From DSNY01 sp016861185 (GTDB lineage Bacteria > Pseudomonadota > Gammaproteobacteria > Burkholderiales > Burkholderiaceae_F): DNA of 30,971 bases. Positions 15,823 through 27,673 of this stretch are shown piece after piece. The DNA lies in the NCBI GenBank assembly GCA_030263275.1, contig SZOR01000041.1, forward strand, positions 1 through 30,971. Direction: 5' to 3'. The notes under the pieces were generated by a model that saw nothing but the letters and a program-made list of their open reading frames with translations, searched no databases and was not told where the DNA came from. Both the position numbers and the translations under genes were made by a program. Position 1 is the first letter of the stretch. Each line of letters opens with the position of its first letter.

Positions 15823-17706
15823 TCATTCGCGCGCGCAGGCCGCGCGCGGCAACGCCTCGGGCAAAGCGGCCAGCAGATCGACCAGCGCGGCGCGTTCGAC
15901 GACCTCCTGCTCGAGCAGTCTCTTGGCGAGCGCATCGAGCGCGGCGCGCTTTGCGGCCAGCGTCTGCCGCACGCGCTCGCGTGCCTCCGACAGGATCTTG
16001 CGCACCTCGGCGTCGATCGCCTGCGCGGTGCGCTCGCTGTAGCTGCGTATGCCCTCCGGCAGCGGCGTGTTCAGGAAAGGCGTCGTGCGCGGCTCCTCGA
16101 ACGCCGCGAGCCCCAGTTCCGCGCTCATGCCGTAGCGGCTGACCATGCTGCGCGCGATGTCGGTGGCGCGCGCCAGGTCGTTCTGTGCGCCGGTGGAGAC
16201 GTCGCCGAAGACGATCTCTTCGGCCACGCGCCCGGCGAGCAGCACGTCGATGCGGTCGAGCAGCTCGCTCTGCTTCAGCAGGTAGCGGTCTTCGGTCGGC
16301 TGCTGTTGCGTGTGGCCGAGCGCGCCGATGCCGCGCGGAATGATCGACACCTTGGCCACGCGGTCGGCGTAGGTGCGCGATTCGGCCACGATCGCGTGCC
16401 CGGCCTCGTGGTAGGCGACGGTTTCCTTCTCCTTCGGGTTCATCACGCGGTTCTTTTTCTCGAGGCCGGCGACGATGCGGTCGAGCGCGGCGTCGAAGTC
16501 GCGCATGTCGACCGCGCCCTTGTCCTCGCGCGCGGCGCGCAGCGCCGCCTCGTTGACGAGATTGGCGAGATCGGCGCCGGCGAAGCCCGGCGTCAGCGCG
16601 GCGACCTTCTCGAGATCCACTTCCGGCGCCAGCTTGACGTTGCGGGTGTGGACCGCAAGGATCGCGCGCCTTCCTTTCAGGTCCGGCTTGTCGATCGCGA
16701 CGTGGCGGTCGAAACGACCGGGACGCAGCAGCGCCGGATCGAGGATCTCCGGCCGGTTGGTCGCGGCCATGATGATGACGCCGCGGTTGGACTCGAACCC
16801 GTCCATCTCGACGAGCAACTGGTTGAGCGTCTGCTCGCGCTCGTCGTGGCCGCCCCACACACCCACGCCGCGCGCCTTGCCGAGCGCATCCAGCTCGTCG
16901 ATGAAGATGATGCAGGGCGCCTTTCCTTCGGCCTGCTTGAACAGATCGCGCACGCGGGCGGCGCCGACCCCGACGAACATCTCGACGAAGTCCGAGCCGC
17001 TGATCGTCAGAAACGGCACGCCGGCTTCGCCCGCCACCGCCTTGGCGAGCAGCGTCTTGCCGGTGCCGGGCGCGCCCACGATCAGTACGCCCTTGGGGAT
17101 CTTGCCGCCGAGCCGGCGGTAGCGCTCGGGACTGCGCAGGAACTCGACGATCTCCATCAGCTCCTGCTTGGCTTCGTCGATGCCGGCCACGTCGGCGAAC
17201 GTCACCCCCGTCTGCTTCTCCAGGTACACCTTGGCCTTGCTCTTGCCGATCTCGAGCACGCCGCCGTGTCCGCCCATGCCCATGCGGCGGATCAGGAAGC
17301 TCCAGAGCGCGAAGAACACCAGCGCCGGAACGATCCACGACAGCAGCGTCGCCAGCCACTTGCTTTCGATCTGCCCCGCGTACGACACCTTGGCCGCTTC
17401 CAGATCGGCGATCAGTTGCGGATCGTCGACCCTGACCGTCGTGAAGCGATGCGGGCCCTGACCCTTGCCGATCGCGTCGGCCCGCGCTTTGGGCAGGACG
17501 CCTTCCAGACCTTCGGCACTTAGGGTGCCCGTAATCAGCTGATCGGTCAGCGCGACCTCGGCGAGCTTGCCGGCGCGCAGCAACTGCTTGAACTCGCTGT
17601 AGGCGATCGGTTGCGCGTGCTGCCGGCCGAAGAAGTCCTGCAGCAGCATGACCGCGGTCACCGCGATCAGGAAGTACCAGATCGAAAAGGCCTGTTTACG
17701 CTCCAT
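15823..17706 (-). CDS. ftsH: ATP-dependent zinc metalloprotease FtsH
   Basis: 627 residues. Two N-terminal membrane helices (about 8-24 and 117-139) flank a periplasmic domain. The AAA domain has Walker A GAPGTGKT (211-218), Walker B IIFIDELDALG (266-276) and the second region of homology with Arg fingers (RPGRFDRH). The protease domain has HEAGH zinc ligands (433-437) and a third acidic ligand in GAQNDLARAT. Complete and apparently functional. It degrades misfolded membrane and some cytosolic proteins. It overlaps the MFS gene by 11 bases. Located in a stress cluster and far from the usual ftsJ/folP neighbours, it is probably an accessory copy (inference). The Shine-Dalgarno is weak, consistent with coupling to the MFS gene. 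Confidence 0.96.
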   Translation of the reverse strand: MERKQAFSIWYFLIAVTAVMLLQDFFGRQHAQPIAYSEFKQLLRAGKLAEVALTDQLITGTLSAEGLEGVLPKARADAIGKGQGPHRFTTVRVDDPQLIADLEAAKVSYAGQIESKWLATLLSWIVPALVFFALWSFLIRRMGMGGHGGVLEIGKSKAKVYLEKQTGVTFADVAGIDEAKQELMEIVEFLRSPERYRRLGGKIPKGVLIVGAPGTGKTLLAKAVAGEAGVPFLTISGSDFVEMFVGVGAARVRDLFKQAEGKAPCIIFIDELDALGKARGVGVWGGHDEREQTLNQLLVEMDGFESNRGVIIMAATNRPEILDPALLRPGRFDRHVAIDKPDLKGRRAILAVHTRNVKLAPEVDLEKVAALTPGFAGADLANLVNEAALRAAREDKGAVDMRDFDAALDRIVAGLEKKNRVMNPKEKETVAYHEAGHAIVAESRTYADRVAKVSIIPRGIGALGHTQQQPTEDRYLLKQSELLDRIDVLLAGRVAEEIVFGDVSTGAQNDLARATDIARSMVSRYGMSAELGLAAFEEPRTTPFLNTPLPEGIRSYSERTAQAIDAEVRKILSEARERVRQTLAAKRAALDALAKRLLEQEVVERAALVDLLAALPEALPRAACARE

Positions 17707-18949
17707 GGCTCGATTTCCGCCCGACCCTTCGAGCCGCGCGCAAGCCGTAGCCGGCGCGTACCGGCATGAGCGGCCGCACCGTGCTCGCGAGCGCGCCCCC
17801 GGCCATCAGCGCGCCCGCGACCCAGAAGGCGTTCGCCGACAAACCCGTGAACAGCCATGCGCCCGCGGCGGATCCCACCGCCTGGCCGAGGCTTCCGGCG
17901 CCGACCAGCAAACCCAACGCGGTGCCGACGCGTGTCGTCCCGCGCAGCGAGGCGACGAAGACGACGGCAGGAAGCAGCAGTCCGGCACCCGCGGCGATCA
18001 GCGCGACCGCAAACAGCACCGATCCGAAGCCGGCGGCGCTGCCGAGCAGCGCAAAGCCGGCCGCCATCGCGACAAACCCGGCACCGAGCAGATGCCGGCT
18101 GCGTTCGCGCGTGAGCAGCGGCGCGAAGAACAGCATGCCCTGCACTGCGAGCATCATCAGGCTGCACCCGATGAAGAGCAGCGCGATGTCGCCCGGGTCG
18201 AGCCCCGTCGCCGCGCGTCCCGCAAGCGGTAGCGCGACCTCGAAGGCGCCCAATCCGAGCATCGCCAGGAAGTTCAGCGCGAGCAGAACGACTTCGCCCT
18301 TGTCGGGCCCTCCGCGGGCCGGCGCATGGGCTTGCCCTGCGTGCCGTCGAGCGTCGGACGCAAGCGCGAACGCAAACGAAAGCACGCCGAGCCCGAGCGC
18401 CGCCGTGGCGAGCAGCGGCCAGACGGCCATGTTCGTGACCATCGCTTCGGATCCGCCCATCGCACGCGCCGCGCCGTACGCGGCGCCGCTCAGCGCCGGG
18501 CCGGCGAGGTAGCCGAGCAGCGTGGCCGCGCCGAGCGTGGCGTAGCGGCGCGCCCGTTCCGGTTCGTCGGCAATCTCGGCGACATAGGCCGAGGCGACCG
18601 GGAGCACGGCTGCCACGAACGCGCCGGTGAGTACGCGCGTGACATAGGCGAGCCAAAGCGAGCGGGAAAGCGCAAACGCGACCAGCATCAGCACATAGCC
18701 GAGAAATCCCGCGCACAGGATCCGCCGGCGCCCGAAGCGGTCGGACAGCCGCCCCCACAGCGGTGCGCAGGCGAACACCGCCAGCATGTACGCGCCGGTG
18801 AGCGCCCCTGCATGCCAGGCGATGTCGGATGGGCCCGCGGCGCCTGCAAACCGCTCGACCAGCAGCGGCACGATCGGCAACACCACGCCGTAGCCGAGCG
18901 CGACGACGAACGCGCCGGCCGCGAGGATCGCGAAGCGCGGGCGGTTCAC
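17696..18949 (-). CDS. MFS transporter
   Basis: 417 residues with about 12 hydrophobic segments. The MFS motif A GRLSDRFGRRRI lies in the loop after the second helix. GTG 18949 is the likely start: GGAGAG lies about 10 bases upstream and the first hydrophobic helix follows immediately; the frame remains open upstream. The substrate is unknown; similarity is to drug/H+ antiporter-like exporters. It sits between a membrane YHS-like protein (28 bases) and FtsH (11-base overlap), in a unit headed by the box at 19421-19447. Confidence 0.88.
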   Translation of the reverse strand: MNRPRFAILAAGAFVVALGYGVVLPIVPLLVERFAGAAGPSDIAWHAGALTGAYMLAVFACAPLWGRLSDRFGRRRILCAGFLGYVLMLVAFALSRSLWLAYVTRVLTGAFVAAVLPVASAYVAEIADEPERARRYATLGAATLLGYLAGPALSGAAYGAARAMGGSEAMVTNMAVWPLLATAALGLGVLSFAFALASDARRHAGQAHAPARGGPDKGEVVLLALNFLAMLGLGAFEVALPLAGRAATGLDPGDIALLFIGCSLMMLAVQGMLFFAPLLTRERSRHLLGAGFVAMAAGFALLGSAAGFGSVLFAVALIAAGAGLLLPAVVFVASLRGTTRVGTALGLLVGAGSLGQAVGSAAGAWLFTGLSANAFWVAGALMAGGALASTVRPLMPVRAGYGLRAARRVGRKSSHGA

Positions 18950-18977
18950 GTCGACATCTCTCCGCTGCGCGCGCTGC

Positions 18978-19322
18978 TCAACAGCCGTGGCGTCGATGGC
19001 CGCGATGCGAGCGCGCGGGATCGAGACCTTCGGCGTTCTTCGCGAAGTCCTCCGGTGCGGCTTCGAAGCGGCGGCGATTCTCTTCGTTCTCGAAGAAATA
19101 CACGCGGCCCCGGAAGTAGGTCGTGATCGCGTGCTGCGTGTCGAGCGATCTGCCGCTGACCGGATCGGTTGCAGTGCGGCCGATTTGCGCCGGCTCGGGT
19201 TCATGGTCGGGGCCGTGGTGTCCGCCGACTCCGCCGAAGCCGTGGTGCCGCCGCCGGAAGAACAGAAAGTAGGCGGCGATCAACACGACGATCCAGATCC
19301 AGTTCTGCGTCAGCCAATCCAT
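18978..19322 (-). CDS. Membrane-anchored YHS-like protein lacking the usual cysteines
   Basis: 114 residues, ATG 19322 with AGGAG 8 bases upstream. One N-terminal membrane helix (5-22) is followed by an Arg/His/Gly-rich linker (RRRHHGFGGVGGHHG). The YHS-like domain begins at ATDPVSGRSLDT and continues with YFRGRVYFFENEENRRRFE. The domain matches YHS proteins in order and spacing, but the Cys of DPVCGM is Ser and the FC-x2-C pair is absent (FFENEEN). Metal binding, if any, would rest on the His-rich linker. First gene after the regulatory box at 19421-19447, about 100 bases downstream of it. Confidence 0.85.
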   Translation of the reverse strand: MDWLTQNWIWIVVLIAAYFLFFRRRHHGFGGVGGHHGPDHEPEPAQIGRTATDPVSGRSLDTQHAITTYFRGRVYFFENEENRRRFEAAPEDFAKNAEGLDPARSHRGHRRHGC

Positions 19323-19420
19323 GTCCTGGCTCCTTCGCCGGCAACGCGAGCAGGCGCAGCTCCCATCCGCATCTTCCTGTCGCGTCGAGTCGATTCTCGG
19401 CCGTGGCGACCTCCGTCAAT

Positions 19421-19447
19421 CTGACCGGGCGATTACAGTCTCGTCAT
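19421..19447 (-). promoter_or_regulatory. Box A: putative response-regulator (cop-box-like) operator
   Basis: On the minus strand this reads ATGACG-AGACT-GTAAT-CGCCCG-GTCAG, with CGCAAAG just before it. It lies 99 bases upstream of the membrane YHS-like gene and 20 bases beyond the stop of the nuclease gene. Spacing is identical to boxes B, C and D. The TGAC-N6-GTAAT core resembles the CopR cop box (CTGACA-N5-GTAAT, recalled from Pseudomonas). It probably drives the long 19.3 to 0 kb unit. Confidence 0.75.
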
Positions 19448-19467
19448 CTTTGCGGTCGCCTAGGCGG

Positions 19468-20826
19468 TCACGCGAGCGTCACGCTGTCGCGATAGTCGGG
19501 AACGTCGCACGGCCAGCCGAACCGTTCCTGGATCGCCAGCCGCAGCGCATCGGCCGCGACCGGTTCGCCGTGCGTCACGAACACGCGACGCGGCGGCTGC
19601 TCCAGCCCGCCGAGCCAGTCGAGGATCTCGTCGCGATCGGCGTGCGCCGACAGCATGTCGAGCAGCGCGATCTCCGCGTGCAGCGTGACATAGGCGCCGT
19701 GGATCTTCACGCTGCTTGCGCCGCCGACCATCGCCGCGCCGCGCGTTCCGGCCGCTTGATAGCCGGTAAACAGGATCGTGTTGCGTGCGTCCGGCCCGAG
19801 CGCCTTGATGTGATGCACGACGCGCCCGCCGGCAGCCATGCCGCTGCCGGCGATGATCACCATCGGCATGCGGCGCGAATCGAGCCAGCGCGATTCCTCC
19901 GGCGATCGGACGATGCGTGCGGTATCACACATCTTTCCGCACTGGTCCGGCGTCAGACGGTGCTCGGCACGGTGCGCGCAGTAGATCTCCGTCGCGTCGA
20001 CCGCCATCGGGCTGTCCAGATACACGGGTACGTCGGGGATCGCTCCTGCCTGCTTCGCGAGATGGATCAGGTACAGCAGGGCCTGCGCGCGCCCGACGGC
20101 GAACGAGGGCACGACGACGATCCCGCCGCGGGCGAAGGTGCGCGACAGCACGTCGGCAAGCGCCCGTTGCGGATCGGCCCGCGAACGCCTGCGATCGCCG
20201 TAGGTCGACTCGACGACGACGCAATCCGCGCGCGGCGCCGGCCGCGGCGGCCGCATGATCGGGTCGTCGTTGCGGCCGAGGTCGCCCGAAAACAGGACCG
20301 ATCGACCGTCCGCTTCGAGTTGCACCAGCGCGGCGCCCAGCATGTGGCCGGCCGGCATCAGCGTCGCGGCGATGCCGGGAGCGACCTCGATGCGCGCATC
20401 GAAGTCGATCGGCTCGAGACGTTCGAGCGCCCGCGCGGCGTCGCCTACCGTGTACAGCGGCAGCGCCGGCTGGTGCTTCGAATAGCCGTGCCGGTTGGCG
20501 TGTTCGGCTTCCTCCTCCTGCAGCCTGGCGCTGTCGGGCAGCAGCACGCCGCACAGGTCGCGGGTGGCGCGCGTGCCGTAGACCTTGCCGCGGAAGCCGT
20601 TGCGCACCAGCAGCGGCAGATAGCCCGAGTGATCGAGATGCGCGTGCGTCAGGACGACCGCGTCGATCGATGCCGCATCAACCGGCAGCTGCGCCCAGTT
20701 GCGCAGCCTCAAGTGCTTCAGTCCCTGGAACAGCCCGCAGTCGACCAGCGCCGTGCGCCCCGCCGCGCGCACGAGGTACTTCGATCCGGTCACCGTGCCG
20801 GTTGCGCCGAGAAAGGTGAGTTGCAC
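19468..20826 (-). CDS. MBL-fold / beta-CASP nuclease-like protein (CPSF-type RNase)
   Basis: 452 residues from GTG 20826, which has GAGG upstream and marks the start of family similarity (QLTFLGATGTVTGSKYL). An alternative GTG at 20838 would overlap the preceding stop (GTGA). The metallo-beta-lactamase motif HAHLDHSG (61-68) binds two zinc ions. Later elements are PAGHMLGAA, FSGDLGR, the beta-CASP segment MVIIAGSGMAAGGRV and a C-terminal RMMBL-type region (VKIHGAYVTLHAEI, then LSAHADRDEIL and FVTHGE). Family members are RNA-processing exo/endonucleases. In bacteria this type occurs in stress and low-oxygen clusters; a role in RNA turnover is inferred. Last gene of the 28.9-19.5 kb unit. Confidence 0.9.
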   Translation of the reverse strand: MQLTFLGATGTVTGSKYLVRAAGRTALVDCGLFQGLKHLRLRNWAQLPVDAASIDAVVLTHAHLDHSGYLPLLVRNGFRGKVYGTRATRDLCGVLLPDSARLQEEEAEHANRHGYSKHQPALPLYTVGDAARALERLEPIDFDARIEVAPGIAATLMPAGHMLGAALVQLEADGRSVLFSGDLGRNDDPIMRPPRPAPRADCVVVESTYGDRRRSRADPQRALADVLSRTFARGGIVVVPSFAVGRAQALLYLIHLAKQAGAIPDVPVYLDSPMAVDATEIYCAHRAEHRLTPDQCGKMCDTARIVRSPEESRWLDSRRMPMVIIAGSGMAAGGRVVHHIKALGPDARNTILFTGYQAAGTRGAAMVGGASSVKIHGAYVTLHAEIALLDMLSAHADRDEILDWLGGLEQPPRRVFVTHGEPVAADALRLAIQERFGWPCDVPDYRDSVTLA

Positions 20827-20834
20827 GACCGGCC

Positions 20835-21053
20835 TCACCGCGGCTTGGCGTCGCGCCGGTGCGCCTCGACCTGGTGGCGGACCTCCGCTTCGGCGTCGCG
20901 CTGCATGCGCATCACGATCAGCACGACCAGCGGGCAGGCAAGCGCGAACAGCGCGAGCGCCAGCGCGAGCAGTCCGCCGCCGTAGACCCACCAGGTGGCG
21001 GCGGCCGCGGCCAGCACGAGCGAAATGCAGGCCAGGACGTTGCGCAGCGACAT
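20835..21053 (-). CDS. Small two-helix membrane protein (possibly DUF2933-like)
   Basis: 72 residues: two hydrophobic segments (about 5-22 and 26-48), then a charged tail rich in Arg, Glu and His (MRMQRDAEAEVRHQVEAHR). The second helix LFALACPLVVLIVM has a CPL motif like the DUF2933 protein at 27670-27933 (LLLACPLLHLL), so the two may be related. It starts 10 bases after the fusion ATPase stop and ends 8 bases before the nuclease start. It may be a small accessory subunit of the pump; no function known. Confidence 0.75.
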   Translation of the reverse strand: MSLRNVLACISLVLAAAAATWWVYGGGLLALALALFALACPLVVLIVMRMQRDAEAEVRHQVEAHRRDAKPR

Positions 21054-21063
21054 GGACGTGCTC

Positions 21064-23975
<2,912 letters not shown>

Positions 23976-23979
<4 letters not shown>

Positions 23980-24401
23980 CGGGCCTGCCCCTTGAGCGAC
24001 CAGCGAAAGACGCGCTCGGGCATGCCGACATCGCGGATGCGCAGCGTGATCTCGTCGACCGCGCCGAGCGGCCTAAAGCTCAGCACGCCCTTGCGGTGAT
24101 GGCCTCCCGGCGGGTCGCCCTCCCAGGCGAGCGGCGCGTGCCTGCCTCCTGCGGCGTCGATCAATGCAGCGCTCTTGACGACGTCGTGGTTCAGGTCGAC
24201 GGTGTGCGTGTCGAAGACGATCTCGAAGTCCCAGCGCCGCGCACCGGCCGCGAGATCCTTCGGCGTCACGCTGACCGTGACGCCGCCGCCGCGACTCGTC
24301 TGTGTGGCCGGCGCCGTCGCTGCCGTCGGCTGCGCGACTGCGGAAGCCGACCCGAAGAGCGCGAACAGCAGCGCGCACGCGATCGTCGCGATCGTTCTCA
24401 T
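23976..24401 (-). CDS. Exported protein of unknown function
   Basis: 141 residues with a clear signal peptide (RTIATIACALLFALFGSASA, cleavage near AVAQ). The mature part is a beta-rich domain with His/Asp-rich stretches (DTHTVDLNHD, then GDPPGGHHRKG) that could bind metal. I do not recognise the family. ATGA overlaps occur at both ends: with DUF3330 upstream (24398-24401) and with the fusion ATPase downstream (23976-23979). The tight coupling suggests the periplasmic partner of that pump (inference). Confidence 0.85.
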
Positions 24402-24604
24402 GACGGCCTCCGCGCGTCCGGTTCGCGCTTCTCCGCGTCGTCGTCGGCCGCGTGCTCCGCCCACCGGTGGTAGCAGTCGAGGCCGCAGAAGTGCGCCACG
24501 TAGTCGCCCGCTTCGGCGTTGATCGCCTCGGACCGCGGGATCTCCCGGAAGCAGACATCGCACGCGACGAGGGTCGATTCGGTCGATTTCTGGATCATGA
24601 CCAT
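24398..24604 (-). CDS. DUF3330-domain small zinc-ribbon-like protein
   Basis: 68 residues. ATG 24604 is preferred because AGGAGG ends 5 bases before it; an in-frame GTG at 24607 is closer than ideal. Two Cys pairs CDVC (15-18) and C40-G-L-D-C44, with the segment EIPRSEA and DYVAHFCGLDCYHRW, match DUF3330 proteins, which are often found near metal-resistance operons (including mercury-type contexts). Probably binds a zinc or other metal ion. The stop overlaps the next start (ATGA). It lies 18 bases after the UbiB-like gene. Confidence 0.88.
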   Translation of the reverse strand: MVMIQKSTESTLVACDVCFREIPRSEAINAEAGDYVAHFCGLDCYHRWAEHAADDDAEKREPDARRPS

Positions 24605-24622
24605 CACATCCTCCTCTTGCCT

Positions 24623-26362
24623 TCATGGACGGGCCGCGCCGCGGTCCGCATCCCGCGGCGTGCGGCGCGCGACACGGGTCGAGCGCGCCGTCGCCCAGGC
24701 CCAGCCGAGGCCGAGCACTGCAGCCAACGCAAATCCGGCGACGGCGAGCAGCGGCAGGTCGAACACGTGCGCTCCCGCATGCGCGGTCAGGACGACCGAC
24801 GCGCCGATCACGATCGCGCTGACGATCAGCGCAAACGCGATGCGGTTGGCGGCGCGCGTCAGCTCGCCGACGCCGCCGCCGAGCTGTTCGTGGCGCACGC
24901 GCAGCACCGGACCCTCGCCGCCGAACTGATCGAGCAGGCGGCGCGCGGCGATCGGCAGCTCCATCAGCGCCGAGCGCGCCGCGCCCAGCGACCGGTAGGT
25001 GCGCGCCAGCGCCGCGTCCCCCGTCTCGGGCGCGAGCAGCGTGGCGACCAGCCGGCCGGAATACGCGCGGAATGCCTCGATCGCGTCGAACTCCGGATCG
25101 AGCTCGCGCGCCAGCGATTCGACCGTCATGAAAGCGCGCGCGACCAGCGCGCCTTCGCGCACGAGGCGCACATGGTGCTTGCGCCCGAGGCGGACGAACT
25201 CGCCGAGCACGGCGCCGAACGAGTGGCCGGCACCGGCCGCGTAGTACGTGTCGAGCGCCTGGTCGATGTCGCGCACGAATGCGGCGCGATCGACGGGGCC
25301 TTCGACGCCGCCCATCGCGAGATAGGTGTCGGCGAGCCAGTCCGGGTCGCGCGCGATCACCGCCAGGAAGAGGTGGCGCAGGTTGTCCCGGTCGCGCGCG
25401 TCGAGCACGCCGAGCGCGCCGAAGTCGTGGAAGCACAGCCGGCCGTCGTCGAGCACGAACACGTTGCCCGCGTGCGGATCGGCGTGAAACACGCCGTGCT
25501 CGAGCACCTGCGTCAGAAACAGCCGCAGCAGGTCCGCGGCAAGCCGGCGGCGCAGCGCGCGATCGGCCGGATGTTCGGCGTCGATCGCGCATCCTGTCGA
25601 ATGCGCCATCGTCAGCACGCGCCGCGACGACAGCGGCCAGACCACCGGCGGCACCCACACCGCCGCTTCGCCCGCATTGGCGCGCGCGAAGCGCTCGGCG
25701 TTGGCCGCTTCGTGCGCGAAGTCCAGTTCGTGCGTGATCATCGCGGCGAACTCTTCGACCAGCACGGGCAGGTTGTACCCGCGCACCGAATCGACATGGC
25801 GGTCGAGCAGGCGGGCCACGTGCCGCAGCAGGGTCAGATCGGCGGCGATCGTCTCGTCGATGCCGGGCCGCTGAACCTTGACGACGACCCGGCTGCCGTC
25901 GGCGAGCGTGGCGCGATGCACCTGCGCGATCGACGCGGCGGCGAAGGGCTCCTCGTCGAACGAGGCGAACAGGCGCTCGATCGACGCGCCGAGTTCGCGC
26001 TCGACGATGGCGCGCGCCGCTCGGCCTTCGAACGGCACCACCTGGCTGCGCAGTTGCGCGAGCTCGCTGACCAGTGCCTCGGGAAGCACGTCGCGGCGCG
26101 TCGCAAGCATCTGGCCGAACTTCACGAACGTCGGGCCGAGTTCTTCCAGCGCCTCGCGCAATTGCTGCGCGTCGGTGCCGGCGCCGGCCGGCTGCGCGGT
26201 GCCGGGCGCGAACCGCCCCAGTCCAAGCCGCTCGACGTAGTGCCGCCAGCCGTGCGCGGCGGCCACGCGGGCGATCGCGCCGAGTCGCGGCAGGTCGCGC
26301 AGCGGCACGCCGCCCGGCGGGTGGTCTTCCGCCGACTGCGGATCAAGCGTGCGGGTGAGCAT
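24623..26362 (-). CDS. ABC1/UbiB family atypical kinase
   Basis: 579 residues. Hallmarks: KFGQ (81-84, KxGQ motif), the Ala-rich loop AAASIAQVH (141-149) replacing a Gly-rich loop, VVKVQRPG (160-167), HADPHAGN (293-300) and HDFG (312-315). Two C-terminal membrane helices (about 507-555) match UbiB/AarF. Family members support ubiquinone synthesis or extraction of quinone precursors from membranes; not being beside ubi genes, this may be a second copy with a stress or lipid role. Its start overlaps the AhpD-like stop by 20 bases. Confidence 0.92.
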   Translation of the reverse strand: MLTRTLDPQSAEDHPPGGVPLRDLPRLGAIARVAAAHGWRHYVERLGLGRFAPGTAQPAGAGTDAQQLREALEELGPTFVKFGQMLATRRDVLPEALVSELAQLRSQVVPFEGRAARAIVERELGASIERLFASFDEEPFAAASIAQVHRATLADGSRVVVKVQRPGIDETIAADLTLLRHVARLLDRHVDSVRGYNLPVLVEEFAAMITHELDFAHEAANAERFARANAGEAAVWVPPVVWPLSSRRVLTMAHSTGCAIDAEHPADRALRRRLAADLLRLFLTQVLEHGVFHADPHAGNVFVLDDGRLCFHDFGALGVLDARDRDNLRHLFLAVIARDPDWLADTYLAMGGVEGPVDRAAFVRDIDQALDTYYAAGAGHSFGAVLGEFVRLGRKHHVRLVREGALVARAFMTVESLARELDPEFDAIEAFRAYSGRLVATLLAPETGDAALARTYRSLGAARSALMELPIAARRLLDQFGGEGPVLRVRHEQLGGGVGELTRAANRIAFALIVSAIVIGASVVLTAHAGAHVFDLPLLAVAGFALAAVLGLGWAWATARSTRVARRTPRDADRGAARP

Positions 26363-26981
26363 CGAACGCCTCGCGCGGATCGGATCGCATCGCTTCGGCT
26401 TGCACGCGGTTCGGCGCAGCGTCGCGCAGATCAGCCCGAGTCGGCAGCCGGCAGAAGCCTTGCGGCGCGACGCCGAGCGCGCTGTTGAACTTGCTCGACA
26501 GATTCTGGAACGCGATGAGGCCGGTCAGTTCGACGATCGCGTCGTCGTCGAAATGGCGCTTGACCCGCGCGATCAGCGCATCGTCGACGCCGCGGCGCGG
26601 ATCCGTGACGGCCTCTGCATACTCGAGCGCCGCGCGCTCGCGCGCGTCGAACAGTTCGCTGTCGCGCCAGCGGTCGAGCGCCTGCACCTTGTCCGGGCTC
26701 GCGCCGCGCTTCATCAGCGTCGCCGAGTTGAGGTCGATGCAGAAGGGGCAGTGATTGATCTGCGAGACGCGAACCGTGAGCAGCGAGCGCAACGCCGCCT
26801 CGATCGGCGAGGATCGCCGGTCAATCATGCCGTACAGCGTTGCGACGCCGAGAAACAGCGGCGGCGAGCACGCCCACAGCAGCGCCGAATCGAGCGCAGC
26901 GCCGTATTTCCTCCGCTGATTCCAGAAGAACGGGCGCAGGTACCAAGGCGCCTCGGCGGGCGACTTGATCGGAATGCGCAT
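26343..26981 (-). CDS. AhpD-like carboxymuconolactone decarboxylase-family protein
   Basis: 212 residues from ATG 26981 with a GGAGGG site. The central motif CPFCIDLNSA (78-87, C78 and C81) with upstream SQINH is the AhpD-type redox centre, where the CxxC pair and a nearby His reduce peroxiredoxins or peroxides. Helical flanks (ERAALEYAEAVTDP, ELTGLIAFQN) fit the CMD family. The N-terminal extension of about 60 residues includes a hydrophobic stretch. Likely an antioxidant protein; partner unknown. No ahpC is in the window. Confidence 0.87.
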   Translation of the reverse strand: MRIPIKSPAEAPWYLRPFFWNQRRKYGAALDSALLWACSPPLFLGVATLYGMIDRRSSPIEAALRSLLTVRVSQINHCPFCIDLNSATLMKRGASPDKVQALDRWRDSELFDARERAALEYAEAVTDPRRGVDDALIARVKRHFDDDAIVELTGLIAFQNLSSKFNSALGVAPQGFCRLPTRADLRDAAPNRVQAEAMRSDPREAFDAHPHA

Positions 26982-27013
26982 GTCCGGTCCCTCCTTCGTC
27001 GGTGCGGGCTCGC

Positions 27014-27673
27014 TCAGCGCTCCGCGGCCGCGGCGGTTGCGCCGAACCGCGGGAAGAAGCGCGGCGTGCGCGCCGCATAGCGCTCGTAGTCGGCGCCGAA
27101 CTGCGCAAGCGCTTCCCGCTCTTCGCGCAGCGCAAGCCGCACGTACATGAAGACGAGGATCGGATACATCGCCAGCGTCACCAGCGTCGGCCACTGCAGC
27201 AGAAAGCCCGTCATGATCAGCACGAAGCCCGCGTACTGCGGGTGGCGGATGCGCGCATAGGGTCCGGTGGCGGCCAGTCGGTTCTCGCGCTGCGCCGCGT
27301 GCAGCACCTTCCAGGCCGACGCGAGCAGGATGAAACCGCCGAAGATCAGCACGGTGCTTGCGATGTGAAACGGTCCGAAGTGCGGGTTCGCCCGCCAGCC
27401 GAAGACGACTTCGAGCAGATGGCCGGCGTCGTGCGACAGGAAGTCCACACCGGGGAAGCGGCTCGCCAGCCAACCGGACAGCAGGTAGATCGTCAGCGGG
27501 AAGCCGTACATCTCCGTGAACAGCGCGACCAGGAATGCGGTGAACGCGCCGAACGAGCGCCAGTCGCGCCGGCTCTGCGGTCGCGCGAAAGAGAACGCGA
27601 AGATCACGAAGACCGCGATGTTGATGAAGGCGAGCGACCACAGCCCGTAGGCCGGCGTCGGGTCGGCGTTCAT
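27014..27673 (-). CDS. Isoprenylcysteine/phospholipid methyltransferase-family membrane protein
   Basis: 219 residues with five to six hydrophobic segments. The ICMT/PEMT signature is present: ENRLAATGPYARIRHPQYAGF (about 130-150, key RHPxY and G), followed by the acidic LREEREAL segment (182-189) that closes the SAM site. Bacterial members methylate lipids, quinones or small sulfur/metal compounds; the substrate here is unknown. The start overlaps the DUF2933 stop (ATGA, 27670-27673). Confidence 0.85.
   Translation of the reverse strand: MNADPTPAYGLWSLAFINIAVFVIFAFSFARPQSRRDWRSFGAFTAFLVALFTEMYGFPLTIYLLSGWLASRFPGVDFLSHDAGHLLEVVFGWRANPHFGPFHIASTVLIFGGFILLASAWKVLHAAQRENRLAATGPYARIRHPQYAGFVLIMTGFLLQWPTLVTLAMYPILVFMYVRLALREEREALAQFGADYERYAARTPRFFPRFGATAAAAER

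Noticed and set aside
17523..17550. GTAATCAGC followed by GTCAG on the plus strand
   Set aside because: Resembles the box core but the GTAAT to GTCAG gap is 10 instead of 6, no upstream TGAC fits, and it lies inside ftsH.
19448..19467. Possible terminator after the nuclease gene
   Set aside because: CGCCTAGGCGG gives only a very short dyad (CGCCTAGGCG) with no T-run; it may instead be part of the region flanking box A.
24452..26488. 678-codon plus-strand open frame over the UbiB-like gene
   Set aside because: Antisense shadow without motifs; the minus strand has KxGQ, HADPHAGN and DFG in order.
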